Shown: positions 12,200 through 24,654 of the stretch, one piece after another
Layout: each line of letters starts with the position of its first letter
Numbering within the stretch: the first letter of the stretch is position 1
From: Caprella mutica
Taxonomy: Eukaryota > Arthropoda > Malacostraca > Amphipoda > Caprellidae
Direction of reading: 5' to 3'
Length of the DNA: 64,000 nt
Assembly: GCA_947561585.1 (NCBI GenBank)
Contig: CANNZV010002481.1
Span: forward strand, 1-64,000
Translations under genes and position numbers: made by a program
The notes under the pieces: generated by a model
The model's input: the letters and a program-made list of their open reading frames with translations, nothing else
Databases searched by the model: none
What the model was told of the DNA's origin: nothing

Positions 12200-12415
12200 A
12201 TTAAATATAAGTTTCGGTCATCAAGACCGCCAAAATATGTTCAATAAAATAACAGTATAAAATTATTTTTTCATAATACGTCCTTCACATTCATTCAGAT
12301 GGATGCTGTAAATGACTGCACACTACATTCAGAGTTGTTATTGCAGGCATAACTAAACTATTTCGGATGAACAATAGTAATACAAATCATATGGCGGTAC
12401 ATAGTGAAATTTAGT
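12200..12415 (+). ncRNA. Structured block copy 8
   Basis: Hairpin 1 CGGTC (12215-12219) / GACCG (12225-12229), identical to copy 1. Hairpin 2 ATTCAT-TCAG-ATGGAT keeps pairing through one U-G wobble. GGCATAACTAAACTATTTCG is present. Last unit of the array. Confidence 0.5.
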
Positions 12416-13105
12416 ACATATACCAAAATAGTTACTATATGTATGAAAATTTTGGTGAAAATTAGACATTTAATCTTAAACATCAGTAAATATATTAATT
12501 GAATGAATATATTAAAAATAAGGAAACTAGGAAGGTAAAATTTATGGAATTATTATTGAAAATAATCATTTTTTTTAAATTCAAATGTCTATATAATCAT
12601 AAACTAAATAAATGAAAGTGACTCAACGGTTCTTTCAGAAAAATTTAAATTCATAGGCTTATAATTCGCAATCAAGATGAATAGACCTAATAATCAATTA
12701 TTTAATGAAATAAACAAGAAACAGTCGCAACTGGTCAGATGAATGATTTGCCGCAACCCCTTGCTATTATATACATTTTCAAATTTAACACTGAATAATA
12801 ACAACGAAACCTGTTAACTAACTATCTATGAACATTAATGTTTTTATTGAACAAGGAAGTCGACGAACAGACTTATTACGCCACTATGTGAAAAAAACAC
12901 CAGCAGCGACCATATATATAATGGGGGTCAAAGAACACAGTTCGCGAGTAGCTTTTTTACACCCCTAAACATATAATTTGATGAGGTGATGCATGCTCTA
13001 AAGTATACATAGGGAAAAAAATGAGAAAATATAAGAAGAGTAAATCATATGCAAATTTTAGATGAAAGTGAATTAGTAAAGATGGAACGTTTAGAAGTTA
13101 AAACT

Positions 13106-14046
13106 GTATGTACAGTATTGTAGAGAGAAGTAACTGTATGTGCAGTACTGCAAAGAGAGGTAACTGTATGTGCAGTACTGCAAAGAGAAGTAACTGTATG
13201 TGCAGTATTGTAGAGAGAAGTAACTGTATGTGCAGTACTGCAAAGAGAGGTAACTGTATGTGCAGTACTGCAAAGAGAAGTAACTGTATGTGCAGTACTG
13301 CAAAGAGAAGTAACTGTATGTGCAGTACTGCAAAGAGAGGTAACTGTATGTGCAGTACTGCAAAGAGAAGTAACTGTATGTGCAGTACTGCAAAGAGAAG
13401 TAACTGTATGTGCAGTACTGCAAAGAGAGGTAACTGTATGTGCAGTACTGCAAAGAGAGGTAACTGTATGTGCAGTACTGCAAAGAGAGGTAACTGTATG
13501 TGCAGTACTGCATAGAGAGGTAACTGTATGTGCAGTACTGCAAAGAGAGGTAACTGTATGTGCAGTACTGCAAAGAGAGGTAACTGTATGTGCAGTACTG
13601 CAAAGAGAGGTAACTGTATGTGCAGTACTGCAAAGAGAGGTAACTGTATGTGCAGTACTGCAAAGAGAGGTAACTGTATGTGCAGTACTGCAAAGAGAGG
13701 TAACTGTATGTGCAGTACTGCATAGAGAGGTAACTGTATGTGCAGTACTGCAAAGAGAGGTAACTGTATGTGCAGTACTGCAAAGAGAGGTAACTGTATG
13801 TGCAGTACTGCAAAGAGAGGTAACTGTATGTGCAGTACTGCATAGAGAGGTAACTGTATGTGCAGTACTGCAAAGAGAGGTAACTGTATGTGCAGTACTG
13901 CAAAGAGAGGTAACTGTATGTGCAGTACTGCAAAGAGAGGTAACTGTATGTGCAGTACTGCAAAGAGAGGTAACTGTATGTGCAGTACTGCAAAGAGAAG
14001 TAACTGTATGTGCAGTACTGCAAAGAGAAGTAACTGTATGTACAGT
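13106..14046. repeat. 30-bp minisatellite, about 31 near-identical copies
   Basis: Unit TAACTGTATGTGCAGTACTG then CAAAGAGAGG. Each standard unit contains the perfect 12-bp palindrome TGCAGTACTGCA. Units differ mainly at one site (GAGG/GAAG). The multiple-of-three length leaves long frames open on both strands; I do not regard them as genes. Confidence 0.95.
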
Positions 14047-14584
14047 CAGTTATTATTAATTAATTAATTAGTAGAGTATAGAGTTATATCTCATTCTCTA
14101 CGAGGTTACTGTATCTACAGTCAATTCAAGGTAGAGTATTTATACAGTTCTTATGTGAAATCGTTTAATTGATAGTCTATCAAAGTGTTTACTAATAAGC
14201 GCATTAACTATGACTCAATCGGTTACATTATTCATATATTATAATTAATCAATTCACCTGCTTTCACCTCACAATGAATTCACATACTATTCAAATTACT
14301 CCAAATATATATATAGATAGTTGCTTGAGATCTGCAAAGTACTTACCTATTTGGTAATTACTTGAAGCCTTTTAGGTCAAAGGGCTACGGTATTTATACT
14401 CGATAAGATGAACATTACCATATATAATCCATTGAATTGTAGTATTGTCTGTAACATATATGATATACATTATCAGAAAAAAATGCTTTCCTTAATATAA
14501 GGTATGTTATGACTTATTGGGCTGTAAACCAATTAAAATGAAAATTAAATAATTATTATTATATAGTTTATTCTTGCTTATCCA

Positions 14585-14762
14585 AAAATGGGGATAGAAA
14601 AAAAAAGGATATAATAATAATTATTTAATTTTGATTTTAATTGGTATCCAAGATACCTGTAGGTATCATGGATACCAATTAAAATACAAATAATTTTTAT
14701 TATATCGTTTTTTCTTACGTGTCCGAAAATGGGGAACTGATCGATAATTAAGAACTTACCCT
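14585..14762. mobile_element. AGGGTAAG foldback family copy
   Basis: The core GGTATCCAAGATACC, TGTA, GGTATCATGGATACC is flanked by AATTAAAAT-type arms; right end GGGGAACTGATCGATAATTA..CTTACCCT. The left arm has decayed. Confidence 0.65.
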
Positions 14763-15157
14763 AATCGATTTTTTATGTATAATTTATCAAGTTATGCAGC
14801 TCCCATGAATATTATTACAATAGAATAACAATAGACACATCTACCAAGATATTGTCAAACCTCAAGTCAAAACAAAAGGTCAAGTCTTCAAGCAAAGAAA
14901 AAAAGGGACTCACAAGCAAAAGAAAAAGGATTTACGACCTTAGAAGGAAGTGCAAATCTGTAGTTAGTTACTCGAAGTACAAAGTGTGTATTTCGTAACT
15001 CTACGTGCTAATCGTACGTGCAAACTACCCTCTAATGCTATTCCTACCTGAGGTGGTTAGAGACAAGAGAGAGAGGGGGTGAATACACTTGTGTGATTGT
15101 TTTTTTTTCAACCTAAGATAGCCTGCTTGGTTATATTAAGCAGGAAAGATTTGACAT

Positions 15158-15254
15158 GGGGTGAATCCCGAATTATCGAGCGGTTTCACATCTTCGATCA
15201 TAAAAAAATATGATTGAAGATGTGGAACCGTCCGATAATTCAGATACCCACCCT
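15158..15254. mobile_element. Compact 97-bp foldback copy lacking the GTATC core
   Basis: GAATTATCGAGCGGTTTCAC and CATCTTCGATCAT on the left pair with ATGATTGAAGATG and TGGAACCGTCCGATAATTC on the right, with only about ten bases of loop. It shows the outer arms can exist without the central palindrome. Confidence 0.8.
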
Positions 15255-15490
15255 ACATCATTTGGAGTGAATTTTAATTTTATTTATAAAACTTAATGAT
15301 ATAACTGGTAAAATTTACTTAAAGCAAAATAAAATATAATTCACATTAAAGATAGATCATAGAACATTGTGTACTAGAATATTGCAGCAATAACATGATA
15401 ATATAGTAATATCTTTTAAAGCAACTATTATAATTAAAAACAACGTATTGCACAGGCTTTAATTAATATATTACATACATAGTATATCAC

Positions 15491-15734
15491 AGGTTAAGTT
15501 GCGAGTTACCGTTCAGTTCCATATTTTCAATTATATGAAAAAAATATATAATTTAACTCATTATTTTAATTGGTATCCATGATACCGGCTGGAATCTTAG
15601 ATACTAATTGAAATAAAGTAGTGATAGCTACATGTATCACAGATACAAGTTAAACTCACGAATTAAAATGTTAATATGTTTTTCTCTCATATGATCGGAA
15701 ATGTGTAACTGTCCAATAACTCGCACCTTGCCCT
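15491..15734. mobile_element. AGGGTAAG foldback family copy
   Basis: Left GCGAGTTACCGTTCAGTTCC, right GTAACTGTCCAATAACTCGC; core GGTATCCATGATACC followed by GGCTGGAATCTTAGATAC, plus an extra TGTATCACAGATACAA unit. Confidence 0.75.
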
Positions 15735-16136
15735 AGCACACTCTCATACCTACATGTTATGACCTAGAATGCCCCAGTCATATTTTGAAGTGACCTGACA
15801 GAGGAAAGTCATGTACTCTAATTGCAAGAGTTGACATGTATTTGTGTATACAGACACTCATTGTAATCGTTGTATTTGAACTGTATAAAGAAATTAAATA
15901 GACTTTAAGGATAAGTTGCAATTGCCAAATGAGAATTATATAGTGGAGTAAAATTATAATTGGTTAGTATTGAAAAAAATATATATATTAGAATAAATAT
16001 TTAAAAAATATAAATATTAAAATATGATATATATTTTAAATTTTTTTTAAATAAATATCAAAAAACATTAAAATATGATAGCCAAATACTTTAATAAATA
16101 TATATCACACGGACAGTTATCTAATCAGATATTCAC

Positions 16137-17900
16137 AAATTGTTAATTAATCCACATAAGCATATCCACAGATTCCCCAAATTGTCAATTAATCCACATA
16201 AGCATATCCACAGATTCCACAAATTGTCAATTAATCCACATAAGCATATCCACAGATTCCCCAAATTGTCAATTAATCCACATAAGCATATCCACAGATT
16301 CCACAAATTGTCAATTAATCCACATAAGCATATCCACAGATTCCACAAATTGTCAATTAATCCACATAAGCATATCCACAGATTCCCCAAATTGTCAATT
16401 AATCCACATAAGCATATCCACAGATTCTTCAAATTGTCAATTAATCCACATAAGCATATCCACAGATTCCCCAAATTGTCAATTAATCCACATAAGCATA
16501 TCCACAGATTCCCCAAATTGTCAATTAATCCACATAAGCATATCCACAGATTCCCCAAATTGTCAATTAATCCACATAAGCATATCCACATATTACACAA
16601 ATTGTTAATTAATCCACATAAGCATATCCACAGATTCCCCAAATTGTCAATTAATCCACATAAGCATATCCACATATTCCACAAATTGTTAATTAATCCA
16701 CATAAGCATATCCACAGATTCCACAAATTGTCAATTAATCCACATAAGCATATCCACAGATTCCCCAAATTGTCAATTAATCCACATAAGCATATCCACA
16801 TATTCCACAAATTGTCAATTAATCCACATAAGCATATCCACAGATTCCCCAAATTGTCAATTAATCCACATAAGCATATCCACAGATTCCCCAAATTGTC
16901 AATTAATCCACATAAGCATATCCACAGATTCCCCAAATTGTCAATTAATCCACATAAGCATATCCACAGATTCCCCAAATTGTCAATTAATCCACATAAG
17001 CATATCCACAGATTCCACAAATTGTCAATTAATCCACATAAGCATATCCACAGATTCCCCAAATTGTTAATTAATCCACATAAGCATATCCACAGATTCC
17101 ACAAATTGTCAATTAATCCACATAAGCATATCCACAGATTCCACAAATTGTCAATTAATCCACATAAGCATATCCACAGATTCCCCAAATTGTTAATTAA
17201 TCCACATAAGCATATCCACAAATTCCACAAATTGTCAATTAATCCACATAAGCATATCCACAGATTCCACAAATTGTCAATTAATCCACATAAGCATATC
17301 CACAGATTCCCCAAATTGTCAATTAATCCACATAAGCATATCCACAGATTCCCCAAATTGTCAATTAATCCACATAAGCATATCCACAGATTCCACAAAT
17401 TGTCAATTAATCCACATAAGCATATCCACAGATTCCACAAATTGTCAATTAATCCACATAAGCATATCCACAGATTCCCCAAATTGTTAATTAATCCACA
17501 TAAGCATATCCACAGATTCCACAAATTGTCAATTAATCCACATAAGCATATCCACAGATTCCACAAATTGTCAATTAATCCACATAAGCATATCCACAGA
17601 TTCCCCAAATTGTCAATTAATCCACATAAGCATATCCACAGATTCCCCAAATTGTCAATTAATCCACATAAGCATATCCACAGAATCCACAAATTGTCAA
17701 TTAATCCACATAAGCATATCCATGCAGATTCCCCAAATTGTCAATTAATCCACATAAGCATATCCACAGAATCCACAAATTGTCAATTAATCCACATAAG
17801 CATATCCACAGATTCCCCAAATTGTCAATTAATCCACATAAGCATATCCACATATTCCCCAAATTGTCAAAAATTCCACATAAGCATATCCACAGAATCC
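16137..17900. repeat. 42-bp minisatellite, about 41 copies
   Basis: Unit CAATTAATCCACATAAGCAT, ATCCACAGATTCCCCAAATT, GT; main variant CCCC versus CCAC. The order of variants in units 23-29 (17064-17357) recurs in units 30-36 (17358-17651) with one difference, i.e. a 294-bp higher-order duplication. Units near the right end are degenerate. Open frames of over 500 codons on both strands follow from the multiple-of-three unit. Confidence 0.95.
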
Positions 17901-18133
17901 AACAATAATTATCAATTAAAACCACAGAATCCACTGATTGTCAATCCACACGAATCAATATGTTAATCCACACCATCTATCAATCAACAAGTTTTTTTTC
18001 CTCTACAAGATCCTGCTTCTCCTACTTTTTAAACAATTTGGTCCAAATAATATTATACATTGAAGATATTCCGGTTAACTGACCCAAACCTAAAGCAAGA
18101 ACTTAACTGACTCTCTATCCAGTTATACAGCTA

Positions 18134-18343
18134 GGCCGAATCTGTAGTGGCAGATAAAACGCCGCGTTATTACCGCCCAGTTTACACCTCTTCAATTAAT
18201 CACGGTTAAATGAATGGAAAGTGAATTTGCAGTCTACAATAGCGTTTCTACCGCCTTTCCATTCATTTAACCGTGATTAAATTAAGAGGCGTAAATTGGA
18301 CGGTGAAAACGCGGCGTTTTATCTGCCAGTATAGAATGGGCCT
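18134..18343. mobile_element. Foldback MITE with long inverted arms
   Basis: The left arm (18134-18221) and right arm (18255-18343) pair over nearly 90 bases with scattered mismatches, leaving a 33-base loop. Ends read TAGGCC..GGCCTA; a strong sub-block is TGGCAGATAAAACGCCGCG. CpG-rich compared with its surroundings. No ORF, so non-autonomous. Confidence 0.8.
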
Positions 18344-18514
18344 AAGTTAATACATTCAAAAGATGGCGAATCAACTGATGTAGAGCGTACACTTTTCTCA
18401 CGGTAGACCAGCTTATATATTACGTAAGAACATTCTTAGTGTCAAAACAGCTCTCTTGAAGAGCATTTTTGAAGAGACAAAACCTCTCGAGAAGTGGATG
18501 GGATATGGTGACCG

Positions 18515-19240
18515 TACGTAGATAGGGTCAAATGTGTTTGTGACCATAGATAGGGTCAAATGTGTTTGTGACCATAGATAGGTAGGGTCAAATGTGTTTG
18601 TGACCATTGATAGGTAGGGTCAAATGTGTTGGTGACCGTACGTAGATAGGGTCAAATGTGTTTGTGACCATAGATAGGGTCAAATGTGTTTGTGACCATA
18701 GATAGGTAGGGTCAAATGTGTTTGTGACCATAGATAGGTAGGGTCAAATGTGTTGGTGACCATAGATAGGTAGGGTCAAATGTGTTTGTGACCATAGATA
18801 GGTAGGGTCAAATGTGTTTGTGACCATAGATAGGTAGGGGCAAATGTGTTTGTTACCATAGATAGGTAGGGTCAAATGTGTTTGTGACCATAGATAGGTA
18901 GGGTCAAATGTGTTTGTGACCATAGATAGGTAGGGTCAAATGTGTTTGTGACCATAGATAGGTAGGGTCAAATGTGTTTGTGACCATAGATAGGTAGGGT
19001 CAAATGTGTTTGTGACCATAGATAGGTAGGGTCAAATGTGTTTGTGACCATAGATAGGTAGGGTCAAATGTGTTTGTGACCATAGATAGGTAGGGTCAAT
19101 TGTGTTTGTGACCATAGATAGGTAGGGGCAAATGTGTTTGTGACCATAGATAGGTAGGGTCAAATGTGTTTGTGACCATAGGTAGGTAGGGTCAAATGTG
19201 TTTGTGACCATAGGTAGGTAGGGTCAAATGTGTTTCTTAC
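18515..19240. repeat. 33-bp minisatellite, about 22 copies
   Basis: Unit GTCAAATGTGTTTGTGACCA, TAGATAGGTAGGG; the first few units lack the GGTA (29 bp) or carry TACGTA, so the left end is the more diverged. Confidence 0.93.
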
Positions 19241-19878
19241 CATTGCAATAGCAAAAGGTCATAAAAAAAGTAAAAATGATAAATAGATGCACCATCACCC
19301 TAACTAATGAAGCCAGCCCTGTTACCCTATTTCATGGATAAACACTTTTCGTTATTATTCACTGTATGATATTATAATGACTATTTGTTATAAGGGTCAC
19401 AATAGTATCCTTGATACACATACTCAGGTGTGAGAAAAGATAACAACTACATTAGATATGTATCTGTGATACATAAATTTATGATAGCAATAAATTATTA
19501 AATTACCAGATGATATGGTATCAGTGATACACATTTATGGAAGTGAAAATGATAGGTTGTTTACCTGTTTACGAACAGTACTATAGATACATAAAAATAT
19601 GTGTTAAAAAGATAGGTCTAAAAACACAATCCTAATAGTAAGAAGTTGTATCTATGATAGTACCTAAACACAGTCATCACACTGATTATCAGTGCAGTAT
19701 AAGATGACAAATTGTCAATTAGAGTGTCTAAAGGCCTCCATTCTATCGTCTGTTCTTAACCTCGCCTCTGACCTCAATAAAAGAGCACGAATTAGTGTGT
19801 TCCATTTGCTAATTTATCGTCCAGCACATGATAGTGTGAAAGCAATCGACGGGTCAGAATATAGTACTCTATGTACAT

Positions 19879-20012
19879 TCTGACATACACTATGTGGATA
19901 TGACTTGGTTAGATATTAGGGACTGACATACACTATGTGGATATGCCTAGGTTAGATATTAGGGACTGACATAGACTATGTGGATATGCCTAGGTTAGAT
20001 ATTAGAGACTGG
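19879..20012. repeat. 44-bp repeat, three copies
   Basis: GACTGACATACACTATGTGG, ATATGCCTAGGTTAGATATT, AGG repeated three times, directly followed by the 14-bp perfect hairpin. Confidence 0.85.
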
Positions 20013-20048
20013 TATAGATCAGTCTACTATCCCTCGCAAGAAGGATCT

Positions 20049-20081
20049 ATTCCTGGGATATTAAGGGAATATCCCAGGAAT
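20049..20081. other. Perfect 14-bp hairpin with AAGGG loop
   Basis: ATTCCTGGGATATT (20049-20062), loop AAGGG, AATATCCCAGGAAT (20068-20081). Half of the arm (TTCCTGGGATATT) recurs at about 20092-20104. No T-run, so not a bacterial-type terminator; function unknown. Confidence 0.85.
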
Positions 20082-20525
20082 CAGTCTATCTTTCCTGGGA
20101 TATTGCCTTCATATCTCAGTAATAAATACTTATTGCCAAGAATGATCACTAAGTTAAAAAAGAAATAGAGTGATTCAACGACAGTCCTTCAATGTCAATT
20201 CGACAGTTAGCCAATGTTCACCCGATATTCGACCAATATCAACCAGACTTCACCCCAATGTTACCCTATGACTGACGGAATTTTAAAACCTTTTTAATTA
20301 GCATCAATATATTCTTTTTCTCACTGAAAGTACTTATATAAAAGATAATTTCCCAAAAAAGCTTATACTTTATCCAACTAACATAAACAGAAAACAATCA
20401 TAAAAAAAATAGATTGGTTAGAAATAACATATGGTTCCCTTTACAGTGTCTATATTTACATAATATTTAACTTGTGTGCTAATTAAGATAATATTTATAT
20501 GATAAAAAAAAGTTATTAATCATAC

Positions 20526-20677
20526 AGGGTAACTACTCAATTACCGACTGCGTACAGTTACCTTAAAATGAGTGTTACGTCACGATAGGTTGAGTAAAAT
20601 TTTCAACATTCAGATTGGCTACGACTTACGCCCCTTGTACGGCCACTGTGTGCATACGGTAATTGAGTAGTTACCCT
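20526..20677. mobile_element. 152-bp MITE with perfect 21-bp terminal inverted repeats
   Basis: AGGGTAACTACTCAATTACC plus G at the left (20526-20546) is exactly complementary to 20657-20677. The interior (GTACAGTTACC.., CACTGTGTGCATAC) is partly complementary too. The perfect ends suggest a young insertion. Confidence 0.8.
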
Positions 20678-20974
20678 ATTAAATGCGATCACTATAGTGA
20701 CCAATATGCAACAGAGGGTTAACATACTTTCTTATTCAGAACAGCAAGAACAAGCATAATAGATCTAAACAATTAATATCACGGAGACGATTTCACCGCA
20801 CAAAGTGTCTAGCAATTCGCACAATCACTGTAATAATTCGCTATATTTTTTTGCGTTAGTTACGCTTGGTTTGAATGGTGTTATATTAGTCAGATTAATA
20901 AGACACATCTGGTGATAAAGTGAAGGCTGCTGTTACAACATTTACCGCATTTATAGAGTCTAATGTCAAAAAAC

Positions 20975-22118
20975 ACTGTACTATCGGAGAAAAGAGTCAC
21001 TGTGATGATGTACTATCGGAGAAAAGAGTCACTGTGATGATGTACTATCAGAGAAAAGAGTCACTGTGATGATGTACTGTCAGAGAAAAGAGTCACTGTG
21101 ATGATGTACTATCAGAGAAAAGAGTCAATGTGATGATGTACTATCAGAGAAAAGAGTCATTGTGATGATGTACTATCAGAGAAAAGAGTCACTGTGATGA
21201 TGTACTATCAGAGAAAAGAGTCACTGTGATGATGTGCTATCAGAGAAAAGAGTCACTGTGATGATGTACAATCAGAGAAAAGAGTCACTGTGATGATGTA
21301 CTATCAGAGAAAAGAGTCACTGTGATGATGTACTATCAGAGAAAAGAGTCACTGTGGTGATGTACTATCAGAGAAAAGAGTCACTGTGGTGATGTACTAT
21401 CAGAGAAAAGAGTCACTGTGGTGATGTACTATCAGAGAAAAGAGTCACTGTGATGATGTACTATCAGAGAAAAGAGTCACTGTGATGATGTACTATCAGA
21501 GAAAAGAGTCACTGTGATGATGTACTATCAGAGAAAAGAGTCACTGTGATGATGTACTATCAGAGAAAAGAGTCACTGTGATGATGTACTATCAGAGAAA
21601 AGAGTCACTGTGATGATGTACTATCAGAGAAAAGAGTCACTGTGATCATGTACTATCAGAGAAAAGAGTCACTGTGATGATGTACTATCGGAGAAAAGAG
21701 TCACTGTGATGATGTACTATCAGAGAAAAGAGTCACTGTGATGATGTACTATCAGAGAAAAGAGTCACTGTGATGATGTACTATCAGAGAAAAGAGTCAC
21801 TGTGATGATGTACTATCAGAGAAAAGTCACTGTAATGATGTACTATCAGAGAAAAGAGTCACTGTGATGATGTACTATCAGAGAAAAGAGTCACTGTGAT
21901 GATGTACTATCAGAGAATAGAGTCACTGTGATGATGTACTATCGGAGAAAAGAGTCACTGTGACGATGTACTATCAGAGAAAAGAGTCACTGTGATGATG
22001 TACTATCTGAGAAAAGAGTCACTGTGATGATGTACTATCAGAGAAAAGAGTCACTGTGATGATGTACTATCAGAGAAAAGAGTCACTGTGATGATGTACT
22101 ATCGGAGAAAAGTCAGTG
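20975..22118. repeat. 32-bp minisatellite, about 35 copies
   Basis: Unit ACTATCAGAGAAAAGAGTCA, CTGTGATGATGT; rare variants (CGGAG, GTGGTGATG, one unit lacking AGAG). Very homogeneous. Confidence 0.94.
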
Positions 22119-22512
22119 CGATTATGTTAATTTATCTAATCGCAGTTTTCTAATTTCCTATCATTTTCAAATCTTACAAATTTTTGTAAAACAATAATTC
22201 TAGAATAGCAACTAACCACACAAATGGTTATAAACTCTAATCATTTCCGATGCTGTACAAATATAATCTACATGGATTACCATTCATTTCCATACGAAGT
22301 ATGTATCACCATAAGCGCTTTCTCCAATACCCCTTTCGCTTGAGAATTAGTATTTAAGGTATCATGTCACTTCAGTGGTTAATCAAATAGGCCCAAACTC
22401 TTAAAATGTGTAGGCCTAACCTCCTAAAATGTCTCCAGTTTTCAGCCATTCTCTCATCTGCTAATATTTGACTTAAAGGTGCAGGGACTGGAGAGAGAAT
22501 GACTTGTCAGAC

Positions 22513-23835
22513 CAAACGTAGCATAGATACATGAAATGCGTAGCATAGATACATGAAATGCGTAGCATAGATACATGAAATGCGTAGCATAGATACATGA
22601 AATGCGTACCATAGATACATGAAATGCGTACCATAGATACATGAGATACGTAGCATAGATACATGAAATGCGTACCATAGATACATGAGATACGTAGCAT
22701 AGATACATGAAATGCGTAGCATAGATACATGAAATGCGTAGCATAGATACATGAAATGCGTAGCATAGATACATGAAATGCGTACCATAGATACATGAGA
22801 TACGTAGCATAGATACATGAAATGCGTAGCATAGATACATGAAATGCGTACCATAGATACATGAGATACGTAGCATAGATACATGAAATGCGTACCATAG
22901 ATACATGAAATGCGTACCATAGATACATGAGATACGTAGCATAGATACATGAAATGCGTAGCATAGATACATGAAATGCGTAGCATAGATACATGAAATG
23001 CGTACCATAGATACATGAAATGCGTACCATAGATACATGAGATACGTAGCATAGATACATGAAATGCGTACCATAGATACATGAAATGCGTACCATAGAT
23101 ACATGAAATGCGTACCATAGATACATGAGATATGTAGCATAGATACATGAAATGCGTACCATAGATACATGAAATGCGTACCATAGATACATGAGATACG
23201 TAGCATAGATACATGAAATGCGTACCATAGATACATGAAATGCGTACCATAGATACATGAGATACGTAGCATAGATACATGAAATGCGTATCATAGATAC
23301 ATGAAATGCGTACCATAGATACATGAAATACGTAGCATAGATACATGAAATGCGTACCATAGATACATGAAATGCGTACCATAGATACATGAGATACGTA
23401 GCATAGATACATGAAATGCGTACCATATATACATGAAATGCGTACCATAGATACATGAAATGCGTAGCATAGATACATGAAATGCGTACCATAGATACAT
23501 GAAATGCGTAGCATAGATACATGAAATACGTACCATAGATACATGAGATACGTACCATAGATACATGAAATGCGTACCATAGATACATGAAATGCGTAGC
23601 ATAGATACATGAAATGCGTAGCATAGATACATGAAATGCGTAGCATAGATACATGAAATGCGTAGCATAGATACATGAAATGCGTAGCATAGATACATGA
23701 AATGCGTAGCATAGATACATGAAATGCGTAGCATAGATACATGAAATGCGTAGCATAGATACATGAAATGCGTAGCATAGATACATGAAATGCGTAGCAT
23801 AGATACATGAAATACGTACCATAGATACATGGAAT
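22513..23835. repeat. 22-bp minisatellite, about 60 copies
   Basis: Unit GCATAGATACATGAAATGCG, TA with two-state sites (GCATAG/CCATAG, GAAATGCG/GAGATACG). All three minus-strand frames stay open because no stop exists in the unit in any phase. Confidence 0.94.
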
Positions 23836-23964
23836 ATATACCATACCTATACCTAGGATATCATGTCAGCAGTGGAGTCACCATATCAAGTCAATATACT
23901 TATTGTATGTATCTGGGATACACATCAAATATATACCTAGTATACACATCATACGTTTTTTAGT

Positions 23965-24142
23965 AGGGGTTTAACGTCTGCTTCAGAACCAAAGGCAATA
24001 TCGCTGACGTCAAAAGAGAATTAAATACAAGGAAACTGGAAGAAGCAGTCAGATAGGAAAGTGTCTCCATGAACAAAGTCACCTACCACACTTGGTGACA
24101 AGCTCATGGATGCAGAAAAGCTACTCCGTTAGTTACCAATAA
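23965..24142 (+). mobile_element. TTTAACGTC family, 5' part
   Basis: GGGGTTTAACGTCTGCTTCA, AATATCGCTGACGTCAAAAG, GGAAGAAGCAGTCAGA, CATGGATGCAGAAAAGCTAC; stops before the middle section. Confidence 0.75.
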
Positions 24143-24654
24143 TGTTCACCATACCTTTGTTACATTTCTTTTCATTTCAATACAAATAACAATAAAACAC
24201 AACCAATAGATTTCTTCATCGTATAATTTAACATATGAATTCGATATTAAATATTCTATGAAAGGCACTCGACCTACTGTCAATTAAAATAAGAGATATG
24301 TAAATAACACATAAATAAACATTATTTAGGAGCAACTTTCATTTTCTATCACTCACCAACCTTCAAAGTTAACTTTAACAATATTCGATCAATATAATGC
24401 GATTCTAATTTCGATATGGTATTGCTTAATATTTAGGAATAATCATTTTTGTAATAAAAAAAACACTGCTCATGATAAAATTGCTTATTTTATCTGGTTA
24501 TTGATGGATTTTTTATAGTTAAACAGCAAAAGAAAAGTTGGCTATACCTTTATTTGAATGCATTAAAAATATATTCATAATAAAATATCTTGTTCCTCTT
24601 CATTCTTAATTAACATTCACAGTATACAATAAATTATCTAGGCTTTGAGAATTA

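Larger units (their letters stand above)
5595..12415. repeat. Diverged tandem array of eight 0.6-1.2 kb units
   Basis: Between structured blocks the AT-rich spacers also share landmarks: AATAGTGTAGCG (6238, 7214, 10981), TAAGTTAGTACAATAATGAA with AGTGAAACATGTGGTAG (7550, 9481, and weaker at 11160 and 12080), and TCAATGACGTCAGAATACTA with AACAGTAC (8690, 9424, 9797, 10300). Starts are about 616 to 1217 bases apart (mean about 940). The block order suggests duplication of a composite unit followed by long divergence. Confidence 0.6.
12416..16136. other. AT-rich stretches around the 30-bp minisatellite
   Basis: 12416-13105, 14047-14584, 14763-15157 and 15735-16136 show no gene. Foldback copies occupy 14585-14762, 15158-15254 and 15491-15734. 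Confidence 0.6.
19241..20974. other. Unassigned sequence between minisatellites
   Basis: 19241-19878 contains several single GTATC-N3-GATAC palindromes (about 19405, 19460, 19515). 20082-20525 and 20678-20974 are AT-rich and featureless. Confidence 0.6.

Noticed and set aside
13091..14067. Long repetitive open frames in the 30-bp array, both strands
   Set aside because: The unit is a multiple of three without stops in several frames, so openness is automatic; no splice context, no domain, and both strands are equally open.
16133..17966. Open frames of 519 and 608 codons on opposite strands
   Set aside because: Artefact of a 42-bp stop-free repeat. Variation among units does not favour synonymous sites (CCCC/CCAC changes Pro to His in one frame).
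13106..23835. CRISPR-like appearance of regular repeats
   Set aside because: The repeats are contiguous tandem units without unique spacers, in an animal genome.
22454..23844. Three overlapping minus-strand frames up to 449 codons
   Set aside because: The 22-bp unit lacks stop codons in every phase on that strand; three simultaneous frames cannot all be genes and none has a recognisable start or domain.
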